Part shown: in pieces, positions 23,301-33,775 of the stretch
Position numbering within the stretch: position 1 is the stretch's first letter
Layout of the letters: the number at the start of each line of letters is the position of its first letter
NCBI GenBank assembly: GCA_900095095.1
Contig: FMBT01000347.1
Location: 186,001 to 250,000 of the forward strand
Source of the DNA: Fragilariopsis cylindrus CCMP1102
Taxonomy: Eukaryota > Bacillariophyta > Bacillariophyceae > Bacillariales > Bacillariaceae
Length of the DNA: 64,000 bases
Direction: 5' to 3'
Program-made: the position numbers and the translations under genes
Notes under the pieces: generated by a model
The model's input: the letters and a program-made list of their open reading frames with translations, nothing else
Databases searched by the model: none
Told to the model about the DNA's origin: nothing

Positions 23301-26277
23301 TTTCGTCTGCTTTATACCATTCTTCGCCATATTCCTCGATAAAAGGCAAATGAATAGAAACAGAAATATATCCCATCTTTTCTCCCTTGAAGATATTCAA
23401 ATATTGCAAGCAACTGTTCCTCTCTCTTTCTCTCATTTCAGCATCGATCTCGCGACATTCCTCTGGTCCCCGACCTAATTTTCTTTCGTGTATCTCGTTT
23501 TGGTCCATGGGAAAGTGATCCTGGATATTTTTGTTGTGAATCAAATGCAACCCAAAATATTCGTGGAAGGAATCAATTTCTTCCATGCCTTTCTTCTTAG
23601 TTGGACGAGTCGTCAACTTGGCGTGTTTTCGATAGATATTTCTGAGGTATCTACGCACTCTCGGTTCTTGTGCAAGTTCCAATGCAGCGACATAGCGACA
23701 TCCCCGAAAAGGGTCTGTACTTGTCCCAGACACAACTGCACCAGTACCCATGGAAGACAAATCAACCAACTCCCCACTATCCACCAATTCGCTGGCAAAT
23801 TCTGAAGGGAATTTGTTCGTGATGGTCGGTGGAACCCATTCCAATGGTCCACCATCCACTTCGCCTGGCATGATCTTCGAAAAGTCAAATTTACCAGTTT
23901 CTGCTTCATCCTGAAGCTTGATACCTACTCTTTTGGGAGCCAAAAGGAATCTATACGCAATATCGCGATGTCCCTCTGAAACACACGTGCGATAAAAATC
24001 GTGATCAAAACGTCGACTTCTCTTCTTTTTATCTTTGCCGTCTGATTCACTTAATGATGGCATTTCCTTTCGACAAATGGCATCGTTACCTTCCTGAATA
24101 AGTTTGAGGTAATTGTTGACATCCCTAATCTGGTGTTCATTTTCTAATCCAATTAAATATTCCATAATATCTTCAGTATTCCAAAGCTTATCTCTACAGG
24201 TTTTCTTTTGAACCCGACTGGCTAGCTCGATATCATCAGATGCCTCGATGTTACTTAATTCTACTGCATCGGCAGCTTCCTTCTTATTCTGTAATTCCGT
24301 AACCTTTTCGGAAAGACTTTCCATCAAAGTCTGGACCGTTTCTAGGTGTTTTTGAAGACTTGCTTTCTTTTCCTTTTTTGCTTTCGTTTCCTAAAAATAA
24401 AGATAAACGAAACAGATTAGTACTCCTTGAGTTTTTTCTTAATTTTAAAGCAGACATCGAATATCGGAATCTCTTCCAGCTTACCTCATCATCATCGTTA
24501 TCACCAAATAATTCGTCGTCGTCATCGTCATCGTCGTCTTTTGCATCAATAGAACCAATTTGTTCGATTTCTTCTTTCAGTTGAGCTTCCTCGGTAGCCG
24601 TCTTTTCGAGCTTTGCCTGTGCCTTGGTATATTCTTCGTCAATTTCACCAAATTGAGCAGACTTCGCTCCTGCTGCCTCGATCTTTTCGGCTTTTGCAGT
24701 AACAGAGCGTAATAGATCTCCAACCTTGGTACGCGCCTGAATTAGACCATCCCATTCACTATCTTCGTCCATGATCCGATACAATTATTTCGAACTGCCG
24801 GAGACGTGACGATATCTTTACGGTATCGTTTGATAAAGGCTGGTTCCATTTTATCTTGATGCATGTATCTAAGAGCACGAGTGATTGACTGTAGGATGGA
24901 CGCTTCGCGCTGTTCAAGCTCCACCATATCTACGAACGGCGCTCTGTACTCAGATTGAATCTCTGGGATCTTCTGCATAATCCAAATGGCTTCTTCCTCC
25001 TCTTCCTCCGATGTGAGATCACCTCCTTCTGAGCTCCCATGAAAGGGAACGTTCCAGTCAAAAAATCTTTCGGGAGCATCCTTTTGCCGGATTTCGTCAT
25101 CACGATCGGTACAAAAATTCTCTACCAGCTGTACTGGTTCAAATTGCTTTCGAAGATCAGCCTTTTGCTTGGCAATTTTTTTAGCCATGTTATTTTTGCG
25201 ACGTTCCTTGCGGGCAAGCTCCCGGTTCTCGCGTTTAAGTCTGAGTGCTTCTTTCTGTTGTGGCGACTGATTGTCGTCACCGTCATCTTCTCCAAAAAGA
25301 TCATCATCGTCCGATATGTCATCGTCCGGATCGGCACCGGTATCTCGGTATCGATTCTTTCCGAATAGATCGTCGTCCTCATCTTCGTCACGTCCATCAT
25401 CCTGAGCGATGAAATCGAGATAATCCGTACCAAAGATCTCGGATGCTTCATTCATTTGAGCCTGACTGACGCCACCTTTACCAGCTTCTCCTTCATATTT
25501 GGATCGTTCGGCAGCAAGAATGTCATTCTGATCACCGATATCATCGTCGATGAAATCATCCATACCGTGTTCGTCGTAACGTTCAATGTCACTTCGAATT
25601 TTTCGTTTGGGCCCCGCCGCAGCTACAACATCCTCATCATCTTCTCCATCAGAGTCGCGAAAGAGTCCCTTTCTCAAATCTTCTTCAGATCGTGCGACTA
25701 CCTTCCTATCTTCCCGTTCCTGTCTTTCCCTACGCATTTGTTCCTTCTCCAAATCGACATCGACTCCTTGGGCCTCTCGAATAAGATCTAAATCCTCATC
25801 GGCTAGTTCTTCATCTTGACGGAACTTACGGATCTTGCGTGCCTTCTTCTTCTTACCGCCATCATCGTCGTCATCATCATCGTCATCATCATCGTCGTCG
25901 TCATCGGAATCTTCCAATTCTCCTGACCGCTTCTTGCGTTCTGCCATTTCGATCCTGTCGTCATCGACAACGAAGCCATCCTTGACGTAATCATTTTCTC
26001 CCTCATCGTCGTCATCTTCATCATCGTCGTTATTACCACCCTCTTCACCCGACTCTTCGGCCGCATCGTCGATCAGGGGATTTACGGCGGATTTAGCCTT
26101 TTTCAACGGTTTACCTGAATCGCTGGCCTTCCGCTTTTTCATTTTTGATTTCTTTTCCGAAACCACTTGTTCGTCATCGTCATCATCGTCGTCACTACTA
26201 TCTTGAAGGTTATCATTATCCTCGTCGAACAGTCCATCGTCATCGTCGTCATCATCAATACTTGGTCGACCACTCAT
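20383..26277 (-). CDS. SPT6: SPT6 transcription elongation factor / histone chaperone (one frame break)
   Basis: About 1933 aa in two exons (26277-24485 and 24390-20383; intron 24391-24484). SPT6 travels with RNA polymerase II, binds histones and reassembles chromatin. The acidic N-terminus (residues 1-350) has long Asp/Glu runs. A helix-rich core follows, with a YqgF/RNase H-like region and a helix-hairpin-helix segment (YNHLQGLLTFVPGLGPRKA). An S1 domain lies near residue 1534 (ITGKILVNTDFGSKVKLEG) and an SH2 region from about 1675 (HPAFRNAKG, GEALIRPSSKSADSLAIHW). The tail has four Pro-rich AYGRP repeats. The frame shifts by one base at 24783-24784 (AATAATTG), which falls within conserved sequence between PAVRNN and YRIMDED. 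I infer a one-base sequencing error. No other break is present in nearly 6 kb. Confidence 0.95.
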
Positions 26278-26988
26278 GGCGATTGTTTTTTATTCTTTCC
26301 TTTTCTTTTCTTTGTTCAAATACACCCCTTTGAATAACCTTTTAGTTACAAATGAATCTAAGCAATCGCTGTCAAATACGGATCTCGATTACTATTTGTG
26401 CGATCTAAACAACTAGACAGTCACTCCTCCACCGTATCGTCACTGTTTTATCTGGCTGTTCTATTATTTGTAGTGTGATGTATGGTTTGTTTGTTTGTTT
26501 CTTACTCTGTTGTTTTCCTGTACAAGTAATACAAGCTAGCTACTGTACTAGGATCTTCGCTCTGGCTGTTGTTGCTTCGACGAAGTGTTGCTAGTATGCC
26601 ATTAGCTACTGTAGTAGTGCTAAGAGGATCGGATATTGTTGTTGCGCGTTTGTTCCTGTAGTAGAGGATTTTTCGGCTACCGTCTGGTAGTCGCTCCTAT
26701 CTTCATGCTTACCGTTAATAATTTTCGCGTGATGCTGTGCGTGATTTTACTTGCTTGCTTTATGGCTGTTTGAATTTTTATTGTCGTGATGTGATGCTGA
26801 CACTTTCGAACTTTTTCTTACACATACCAACGATATTTATTTCGGGGTACAGTAGATTTGTGGAAGAGGAGAGTGAAGAAGGTAACCTACAATTTCAAAT
26901 GTAAGAGCAAGAGTCAAATCAAAATCATTCTTTAATCCGTCTTCAATTATAATCATCGTCGTCGTCGTCGGACGAAACCTGGGTCGCC
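26278..26988. promoter_or_regulatory. Divergent promoter region, SPT6 and OTU protease
   Basis: 711 bases between outward-facing start codons. TACNGTA motifs occur at 26541-26547, 26607-26613 and 26848-26854, two of them preceded by AGC (GCTACTGTA). No open frame or repeat array is convincing. Confidence 0.55.
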
Positions 26989-28064
26989 ATGACGATCCAA
27001 CGATTTCGCCAATTTGTTATGTTGGCAACGATCTTAAGCAATGGCTTGTTCTTGGTAGGGTGTCTCGCTAGTACGGATGCTTCGACATCTTCTTCTTCTG
27101 CGCCCCCCTCAATTCCAAGGTCGTCTGAACGAATCGCTTCTTCCTACGGTGATCGTAGCAATTTCCCTCCATGGAATCCAAGTCCAAATATCGACGAAAA
27201 TGGTTTTCTCCTTCCAACATATCACAGAATTTCAGGAGAATGGGAAAAGGAAGTCAAGTTAAGAAAGAAGGATCGAATTAGTATCCATAACGCTCCTGCA
27301 ACGATAAGACAGGTCCCCGGGGATGGCAATTGCTTATTTCATAGTATTTCGACTTGTTACGCCCATGCTATTAATGGTACACATTTAGATATGCGAGCAC
27401 CGGATACTATGGACTGGCTGTATCGACATTCCACTAAACTTCGTCAACTCGCCGTTGATTGCCTCGAGGAGCGACGAAAACTTCTATTCCTGCAGGGACA
27501 CGAATATCTCAATGCGAAAGATCTAGTTGAAGCGGCCGCCTCACAGTATGGAATCTCGGGAAATGAATACTGTGACTTAATGAGACAAGAATCTTACTGG
27601 GGTGGTGGACCCGAAATTGTAGCTTTATGCAATGTCCTTCAAAGGCCGATCCATGTATACGAGCTGTGTGTACCCGAAGACAAGAAGAAAGAGAACAAAA
27701 AAAACGCAAAAAAGGGATTAGGAATCGAAATGCCGCAACAATCGACGTTTCTCGTCCAACACCAACATCACCCTTTGTCTTGAGGAGAATGGCCTGTTTT
27801 GGTTCGCCCAAGTTTGATCGGTCACCGGCACTGCATATTCTGAGCGCCGATTCTCGGTTTCCTGACATTACTCCTGGGGAACAACTCGAATCGGGAAATC
27901 ACTTCTTGGCTATTTTCCCTTCACCAACTACTAATCATCCACAATCTGATGAAGAGGAAAACAAACAGCGAATACCGAGAGGTGGAACAGAGATAACTAA
28001 AGAAGTTGAAGGTAATAATAAATACATCTCAGGCTGGTGGAGAAGATTTTGGACCTCACTGTAA
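26989..28064 (+). CDS. OTU-domain cysteine protease with signal peptide (one frame break)
   Basis: About 358 aa. Residues 1-27 look like a signal peptide (FVMLATILSNGLFLVGCLAST). The OTU catalytic core begins at VPGDGNCLFHSIS (Cys near residue 114) and continues with LNAKDLVEAAASQYGISGNE and WGGGPEIVALCNVLQRPIHV. The partner His is expected in GNHFLAIFP near residue 304. OTU enzymes remove ubiquitin chains, so a secretory leader is unusual; an ER-derived compartment such as the symbiont-derived (periplastidial) ubiquitin-based import system of diatoms would fit, but this is inference. The frame changes at the A8 run 27697-27704 or the A6 run 27708-27713, between the WGGGPE block and the His block, so both halves of the active site are needed and the break is probably a sequencing error. 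Confidence 0.85.
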
Positions 28065-28320
28065 AGGCTGGCTGCTTTTCTGTTGTCACCAACTAAGCTA
28101 AACTATTAACAAGAAAATTGGCTCGTTTTGAGACTAAAACGCTTTAAGGCAGTATATGCGATTGGATAGCTATAGCTGACAGAAAAAAAGCAACTCGTTC
28201 TTAACAATAACAATGAAAGCAATAGACTTAGCAGCTATATTTTACTTTTAGTATTGATCGAGTATGATATATTAGCAAATCAATCAAAACCATCAATAGC
28301 AAGTATCGTATTATTTATGT

Positions 28321-29585
28321 TTACAGAAAGTAGTCTGGTGGAGGATTCTTGATTGGTACCCCTCGTGCTTCTTGTGGTGCGGCATCGAAAATTTTGAATG
28401 AGCGATCTAAATTCTCGTCCAATTCCAGAATAGCTGCAACGTTTCCACATCGGTAGCAGTAGTTAGGAGCACTCCACACCGTCACCAGTGCATCATTGAA
28501 CATACTTCTGTGTCCTTCCATAACAAGTTGATGAGCCCGAGCGATTAAATCCAAATCATTTCGTTCATTGAACATACTAACAATATCTCCCCCAAACAGG
28601 TATCCAGCTCCTCTTGGTGATAAACCCCAACCATCAATTTCTTCGGGGTCACTCCACATCAAGTCACACATTGCACCGTCGTGTGGAACTTCCTGCTTTC
28701 GATCAATAACACGAATTTGGTCCAAAGTATTGATGCTGGGACTTAATCCTCCGTGAACTGTAAAGATCTTGTCCTCTATAATAGCCGATAGACTCAAATA
28801 ATCAAATATTTCTGTACAGTACCGCCACACATTGACTGATCCATACTTTCGTAGGCATTCATCGTAAAATCCATAAACTTGGGTGATCTGACGACTCTCG
28901 TGGTTGCCCCGAATAAGGGTAATCCGATCGGGATATCGGACCTTCAGAGCTAGTAACAGTAAAAAAGTTTCTACGCTGTAATATCCTCGATCGACAAAAT
29001 CTCCCAGGAATAAATAATTCTTATCAGGACACTCTCCTCCTACCTTAAAAAGCTCTACTAGATCGTAAAATTGACCGTGGATATCCCCGCATATCTTTTT
29101 TTCCGTTTTGTTTCGTTGTACATAGTCGTAAATCGTCATTTTAAATAAACATGAAAAGTAAATAGGGATCAAAGTGAGAGGTAAAACTTGAGAATTCGAA
29201 CGAGTTGATGGAAGAGAAGAACCAATCGAAGTACGTTGTGCATGTAGTCGGTAGCTCTAAACACGAACCAATTCCAATGTCAAAAATCAAAAATCTTTTT
29301 TAATTTTATACATACCGTGACAGGAGCATCCACCCGTTGTACATTTGACTCGTCGACAAGAATTTCTCGGGCCCTTAGACACAAAGCCTTAACTTCTCCT
29401 TCCCTTAAATATTCGCATCGTTTGAGACGTTCTATTTGTTCGTCCAAGCACGAGTTCCCGCCACTCGTCAATGACGAGGCCGTCATATTCGTTGTGAGGG
29501 GCAAAGCGGGAGCGCTCGAAGTACCACTTTCGGTATCTCCTGAGAGATGATTGCTCGGCATGGCTGTCGCTGTGGTGGCACTCAT
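28321..29585 (-). CDS. PP4C: Serine/threonine protein phosphatase 4 catalytic subunit
   Basis: About 347 aa in two exons (29585-29316 and 29094-28321) with a GT-AG intron of 221 nt falling between PVT and ICGDIHG. Metal-binding motifs are all present: GDIHGQF, GDFVDRG, GNHES and the HGGLSPS block. PP4-specific rather than PP2A-like sequence includes LRRCEYL-type helix ([19 protein letters not shown]), [12 protein letters not shown] and [20 protein letters not shown]. The C-terminus ends in DYFL, the carboxymethylated tail shared by PP2A and PP4. An added Ser/Thr-rich leader of about 45 residues precedes the usual N-terminus. PP4 acts in DNA-damage and centrosome/microtubule control. Confidence 0.95.
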
Positions 29586-30385
29586 AGTTGTTGCAATTTA
29601 TTTTTCGGCGCTGTTATGTTTACTGCTGTTGATTTTTTGTCACAACTAATAACGTTTCCGATGAGTACAAATTGATAAATGTCGAGTTGTGTTGAGAGAG
29701 TGTAGTCAATGCAATGTGCTAATAGTGGCGGTAGATTACGGTACTTCACTGTATTTCCTCCGTACACCGGAAGTTGTCTGCGAGTTTAAGCCGATAGAAA
29801 ATTTTGGAAACAAAAGCACGAAGAATGAGTGATTTGAGACGACGCTTTTATTTATTATTTATTATTTTCCTCTAATTTTGAAATTACCTTCCTATACCAT
29901 ATGAAATTTCAGTATAGCCTGTGGAGAACTTCCGGTGTACGGAGGAAGTAGCTGAGTGCATGTGCGTTTCAGGTGCGATGTGCAGTGCTAAAAATAAAAT
30001 TCTTTTCAAAATCCGCTTATTTCGATACAAAATTTAGATTAAGGTTAAGATTACTTTGAAGTATTGTTTGAAGTTAGAATTTAGCTAGACTCTGGCAACA
30101 CAGTACAAGTCTAGCTACTGTATGTTACACCCAAAGAAAACTTAGTCTAATGGTATCATAGAGAGAACACAAGAGCATCTAGTACAATAGAGTGTAAATT
30201 TTTCCAATTATTTAGTCCCTGTAGATTTTTGAAGGAAGTATAGATAGATAGGATATCCATATTGGTTGACAATTATTATATTCTGCATTTCTATTATGAT
30301 AATCACAGGTTTCCCAGTATCAGTAGTAAGCATCATACTGGATCGAACAGTGAAAAATAATTGAGAAAGAAAAAAAACAGTGCTA
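29586..30385. other. Spacer between PP4C promoter and ALG14 3' end
   Basis: 800 bases. It contains a MITE-like element (29754-29948) within the presumed PP4C promoter, TACNGTA copies at 29737-29743 and 30116-30122, and otherwise AT-rich sequence without open frames. Confidence 0.5.
29754..29948. mobile_element. MITE-like non-autonomous DNA element, TA-flanked
   Basis: Twenty-two-base terminal inverted repeats (29754-29775 and 29927-29948) match at 21 of 22 positions. The inner part reads TTCCTCCGTACACCGGAAGT on the left. The 195-bp unit is bordered on both sides by TA (29752-29753 and 29949-29950), the target duplication typical of Tc1/mariner elements. The interior is AT-rich and has no coding frame. 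It sits about 170 bases upstream of the PP4C start. A second copy was not found in the window, so the call rests on termini alone. Confidence 0.5.
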
Positions 30386-30690
30386 TCACTTCATTACGTT
30401 ATCTTTTTGTCTGTCTATAGTTTTAGGAATAAAGGATGTCACAAGGTATGTGAGAGGATATACTTCGTGCAATTGTTCCCAGCAAACCACAAACAGGTCG
30501 GCAATGGGATATAGCAGTTTGCCAGTTAGAGAAAGGCTGTGATAATACATGGTGCAGAAGAAGAAAAAAGAAGGAACGATTGACAACAGGAATCTGAGAT
30601 TATTGAATTAATAATTAATGCAGTATCCGATGTTTTCTCTCCGAATCTAAAATCCCTATTTAAGATTATTATATGAAGATCATTGAAACA

Positions 30691-30728
<38 letters not shown>

Positions 30729-31537
30729 GCAACAAACCTACCTCGTCACCCGACAAAAGGATTCGACAAAGACAATCTTCGTTTCATCCATCCATCCAAC
30801 AATTCGAAATAAAAAGGCACTAACGGCAATTGGCAAACACGTTCCGGGTCCATTGACAAGTATCAAATCCGGTTGGACCTATTGATTGAAGAGCGAAACA
30901 CAGAAGATGTTCGTTGCAAATGATGTGAGATAAGAGCATTATTTCATAATACATTACACTGTGCGGTTTCTACAACACGATCTACTCTTACCTTGAATCC
31001 TACTAACCAAAATGCGAAGAAAAAGCTGTACATAGTCGTCAGAATCGACGACCAGTACGATTGTCCCACTTCTCTACTACGTGGTATTCTATAAATTCTT
31101 CCACCATTGTTATTTTTTTCTTCTTCGATCAGATTATCCTTATTTTGTACTGGAAGGGAGTGTGGGTACGCTTGGACCCGTCGTAGACTGGTAGTATCCG
31201 TTGTTGCGACAATTAAAACAACGGGATAATAATGATCTGGATTCAAATTTTTAATTAGATGTAGCATTTCTGTTGTATGACCTCCTGATCCTAGTACTAC
31301 CAATGTCTTGAGTGGACGTTTGCTCGTTGTTTTTTCCTTGGATAATAGGTTTGTCAATGGGCTTATCGTTCTTGGATCTTTCATTAGTCGAATTTTCCGT
31401 ACGTTATGAAGCAGATGTACCGTCCTTGCGATGAACAATATTGATACAATCAACACAATCTCCAGTAATATCCAGGAAATACCTTCATTGTGAGTTTTAT
31501 TTTCTTGTTCATTCAGTGAATCATGCAGTGGTTCCAT
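30386..31537 (-). CDS. ALG14: ALG14, membrane subunit of the UDP-GlcNAc transferase of N-glycan assembly
   Basis: 277 aa in three exons (31537-30992, 30878-30742, 30536-30386), phases 0 and 2, all GT-AG. ALG14 anchors ALG13 at the ER and adds the second GlcNAc to dolichol-PP-GlcNAc. A membrane helix is seen near the N-terminus (ISWILLEIVLIVSILFIA). The nucleotide-binding loop LVVLGSGGHTTEMLHLI is at about residues 78-95, followed by HYYPVVLIVATTDT, IPRSREVGQSYWSS and, in exon 2, VNGPGTCLPIAV and IVFVESFCRV. Exon 3 gives SLSLTGKLLYPIADLFVV and ends after FIPKTI plus a short tail. I chose the first ATG in frame; sequence further upstream in the same frame has no Met. Intron 2 (30537-30741) carries a CA repeat. 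Confidence 0.93.
30694..30725. repeat. (CA)n microsatellite in ALG14 intron 2
   Basis: About sixteen uninterrupted CA dinucleotides, 16 bases from the donor site of the intron. Length polymorphism is expected. Confidence 0.95.
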
Positions 31538-31976
31538 CGTATTCTTGCCTCCTATTGTTCTGTGTACTGTCTTTCGTGTTGCTTCATAATAAATTAATAA
31601 ATAAATAAATAAAAGCAGGTTGAACAGATTTATAAAAGATTTAAAATTCCCAAACTTACTACTACGCACAAAGACAGAATCAATTGAAAGAACATACTGA
31701 AATGCCTAGAGTTTGAACATAATCCGTCAAAAACCGGATTATACGGGCATTGTGATTTTATGTCTCATTATTATCTGTCGTCGTTCGTGCTTTTGAGTCA
31801 GTCAGTACTTAGGATATAATTAGTTTTGTCCCGGAGAAATAAGCGTTAGTTCTGAAAATATGACATGAAAAATTCTTTAAATTTCCTGTAATCTTATCTT
31901 AGAAATCTTCATACAGTACTTTTAAACTTCATATCTTCATTTCTTTTCTGACATCATATTATTGGAACAATGAGCA
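31538..31976. promoter_or_regulatory. Divergent promoter region, ALG14 and F-box gene
   Basis: 439 bases between outward-facing genes. A TACAGTA motif lies at 31912-31918. The frame upstream of the ALG14 Met stays open to about 31669 but has no ATG. Confidence 0.5.
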
Positions 31977-33472
31977 ATGAATTCTGGAAAATTACGGGAA
32001 GATACAACAGAAGAAACGACGCACAAAGGAGGGAAGGAACTTCCAATTCCATTACCGTTTCCCGTTGCTGAAAATGAAGCTGACAGTGACTGCGTTGATG
32101 GCGACGAAACGTTAGGGACAGACTCACTGCTAAGACGATTTCAAATAGAACAAAAAGACAAGAACAACATCAACGGCGAGACGATAACGACAACGACAAC
32201 GACGCTAGATCGATTTCCGCCCGACGTTTTCGTTTCGTTGTGTTCCAATTTGACCGTTCAAGATATTGCATCGTTGGCGGGTTCCTCGAAAGGATTGTAT
32301 GTTGCCTCAAGAAATCCTGATCTGTGGCAAGAGAAATTTCTAACACGATGGAACTATTATGATACTACCATCATCGATTGGTATTTCGCATATCAGCAAG
32401 CCTATTCTAATCCGCACGAATTATGGTTCACCCATTGGAATTGCGTCCAACCAAATGATTGTCTAGGGTCAGGACGGTGCTGTATAGAACAGCAATACAA
32501 AAAAATATACCACAAGCAGAAGAAAATAAAAGAATTGTCGTCTACGACAAGAAGGAATCGCAGAGAACATCGCTGTCCAAAATGTCGGTACCATCCTAAT
32601 CTTTATGTAACGCTACTGACGAGAAAGGTAAAGAATATAATGAAAGTGGCAGAATACCCATCTCAACAATTGCCCAGGCTATCCAAGCAGCTACGAATCT
32701 AAGACTCGAAGAGAGTTCACATCTTTTGCCTTGTAGTGGATATTCTCCACATATTGCAAAGCAAACCTTTGTGAAATCATCAACTCTGCATCGATCGCTA
32801 GATCATCGCCAATACGAAGCTAATTCCCTCTTCTTTCTCAAAGATTTGCTTTTCTTCAATGTTCACAACAATCACGACGAAAGCAACATCGATGATGAAC
32901 CGTTTGAAATGAGTGATTGGAAAGATTACATCGAAAAGATGAAGAAGAGGAAGAAAAAGAAAGAGCACAATCGCAATACTAATTATCATCATCCTCTTCG
33001 TGATTGTCATACTTTAGAACCGGCGTTGCACAGCTGGCATCTGGTCAATATTTGCAATCCAGACCATAACCGTGGGATTAAGTGGAGAATATCAATTCAA
33101 CGTTCTGACTGTTTCACTGTGTTCCCGTCTGAAGGCTATTTACATCCGGGAGAACAAAAGGTGATAGTATTTGGGGTAAAACCATTCGGAAGTATACTGG
33201 CTCATGCCACTCAGCAATTAAATGTCCATCGTGAAGGAGCCGAAAAATTCTGGAGAGACCTTGTCTGCACCGAGGAAGGCAGTCTACCCTCCACACCCTT
33301 TTTAGTCCATTATCATTATGCGTCTACTATCCCCTGCCAACGAGCAGGTAGCAATAATCACTCGGCCTCTTCACATCAGCGACAACAAAATAATGATAAT
33401 GGTGTACCTTACACACTTTCTTCGTGGGAACAACATGCGCTAACGTTTGCAGTAAATCTTTTTAGACTATAG
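31977..33472 (+). CDS. F-box protein with MSP/ASH-like beta domain
   Basis: About 480-498 aa. Residues 80-130 form an F-box (LDRFPPDVFVSLCSNLTVQD ... LAGSSKGLYVASRNPDLWQE). A WYFAYQQAY and Cys-rich part (HRCPKCRYHP) follows. The C-terminal half contains a beta-rich domain, WHLVNICNPDHNRGIKWRIS, FTVFPSEGYLHPGEQKVIVF and GVKPFGS, in the pattern of MSP/ASH folds (fixed ligand 'P..G.l.Pge...v.f.v.p'). F-box proteins load substrates onto SCF ubiquitin ligases. The two open frames join either by a 50-nt intron (32628-32677, AAAG/GTAAAG to GCCCAG) or by one missing base near 32625. Both give sensible protein; the intron would be among the shortest in the window. Confidence 0.65.
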
Positions 33473-33561
33473 TGTAAAAATGTAGTTTATTTGTTACTGT
33501 TACTGTTACTGTTATTGTGTGTTTTGTCATATCGCCTATGCCAAAGATTTTGCATAATTTC

Positions 33562-33775
33562 TTAAAAACATGACCAAACAAAATTGATGGAATTAAGAAG
33601 CTCAGTGCGTTTATCTAATAATTTATTCTTCTTGTACACACCTCGTTGAGTATCGACCCACTTTCCAAGTTGTGGATCTACGGTATACTGACGTGGCACT
33701 TTGGTTGACTTATACTGTTTCTTGTATGCCACCAGTTTCTGATACATTCCCATCCATTGCCCATCCCGAAACTTA
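33562..33775 (-). pseudogene. Orphan helicase-associated (HA) repeat, antisense fragment
   Basis: The minus-strand frame encodes one complete HA repeat: QWMGMYQKLVAYKKQYKSTK, then VPRQYTVDPQLGKWVDTQR, then NKLLDKRTELLNSINFVW, and a stop three codons later. This fits the W...L..Yk...g...VP..y..d..Lg.Wv..QR consensus closely. HA repeats normally occur in tandem in larger proteins, which are abundant in diatoms. No further repeat is seen upstream, where the region is the start of another gene on the plus strand. Its 5' boundary is soft. It is either a relic of an inserted gene or the last exon of a gene whose other exons I cannot see. Confidence 0.55.

Noticed and set aside
30526-30756. Minus-strand frame with Cys-Val repeats
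   Set aside because: It is a translation of the CA microsatellite inside ALG14 intron 2.
33453-33775. A single gene joining the F-box protein and the membrane protein by an intron
   Set aside because: A donor (GTAAAT) exists near 33453 but no acceptor keeps the frame into the second gene, and the antisense HA repeat lies between.
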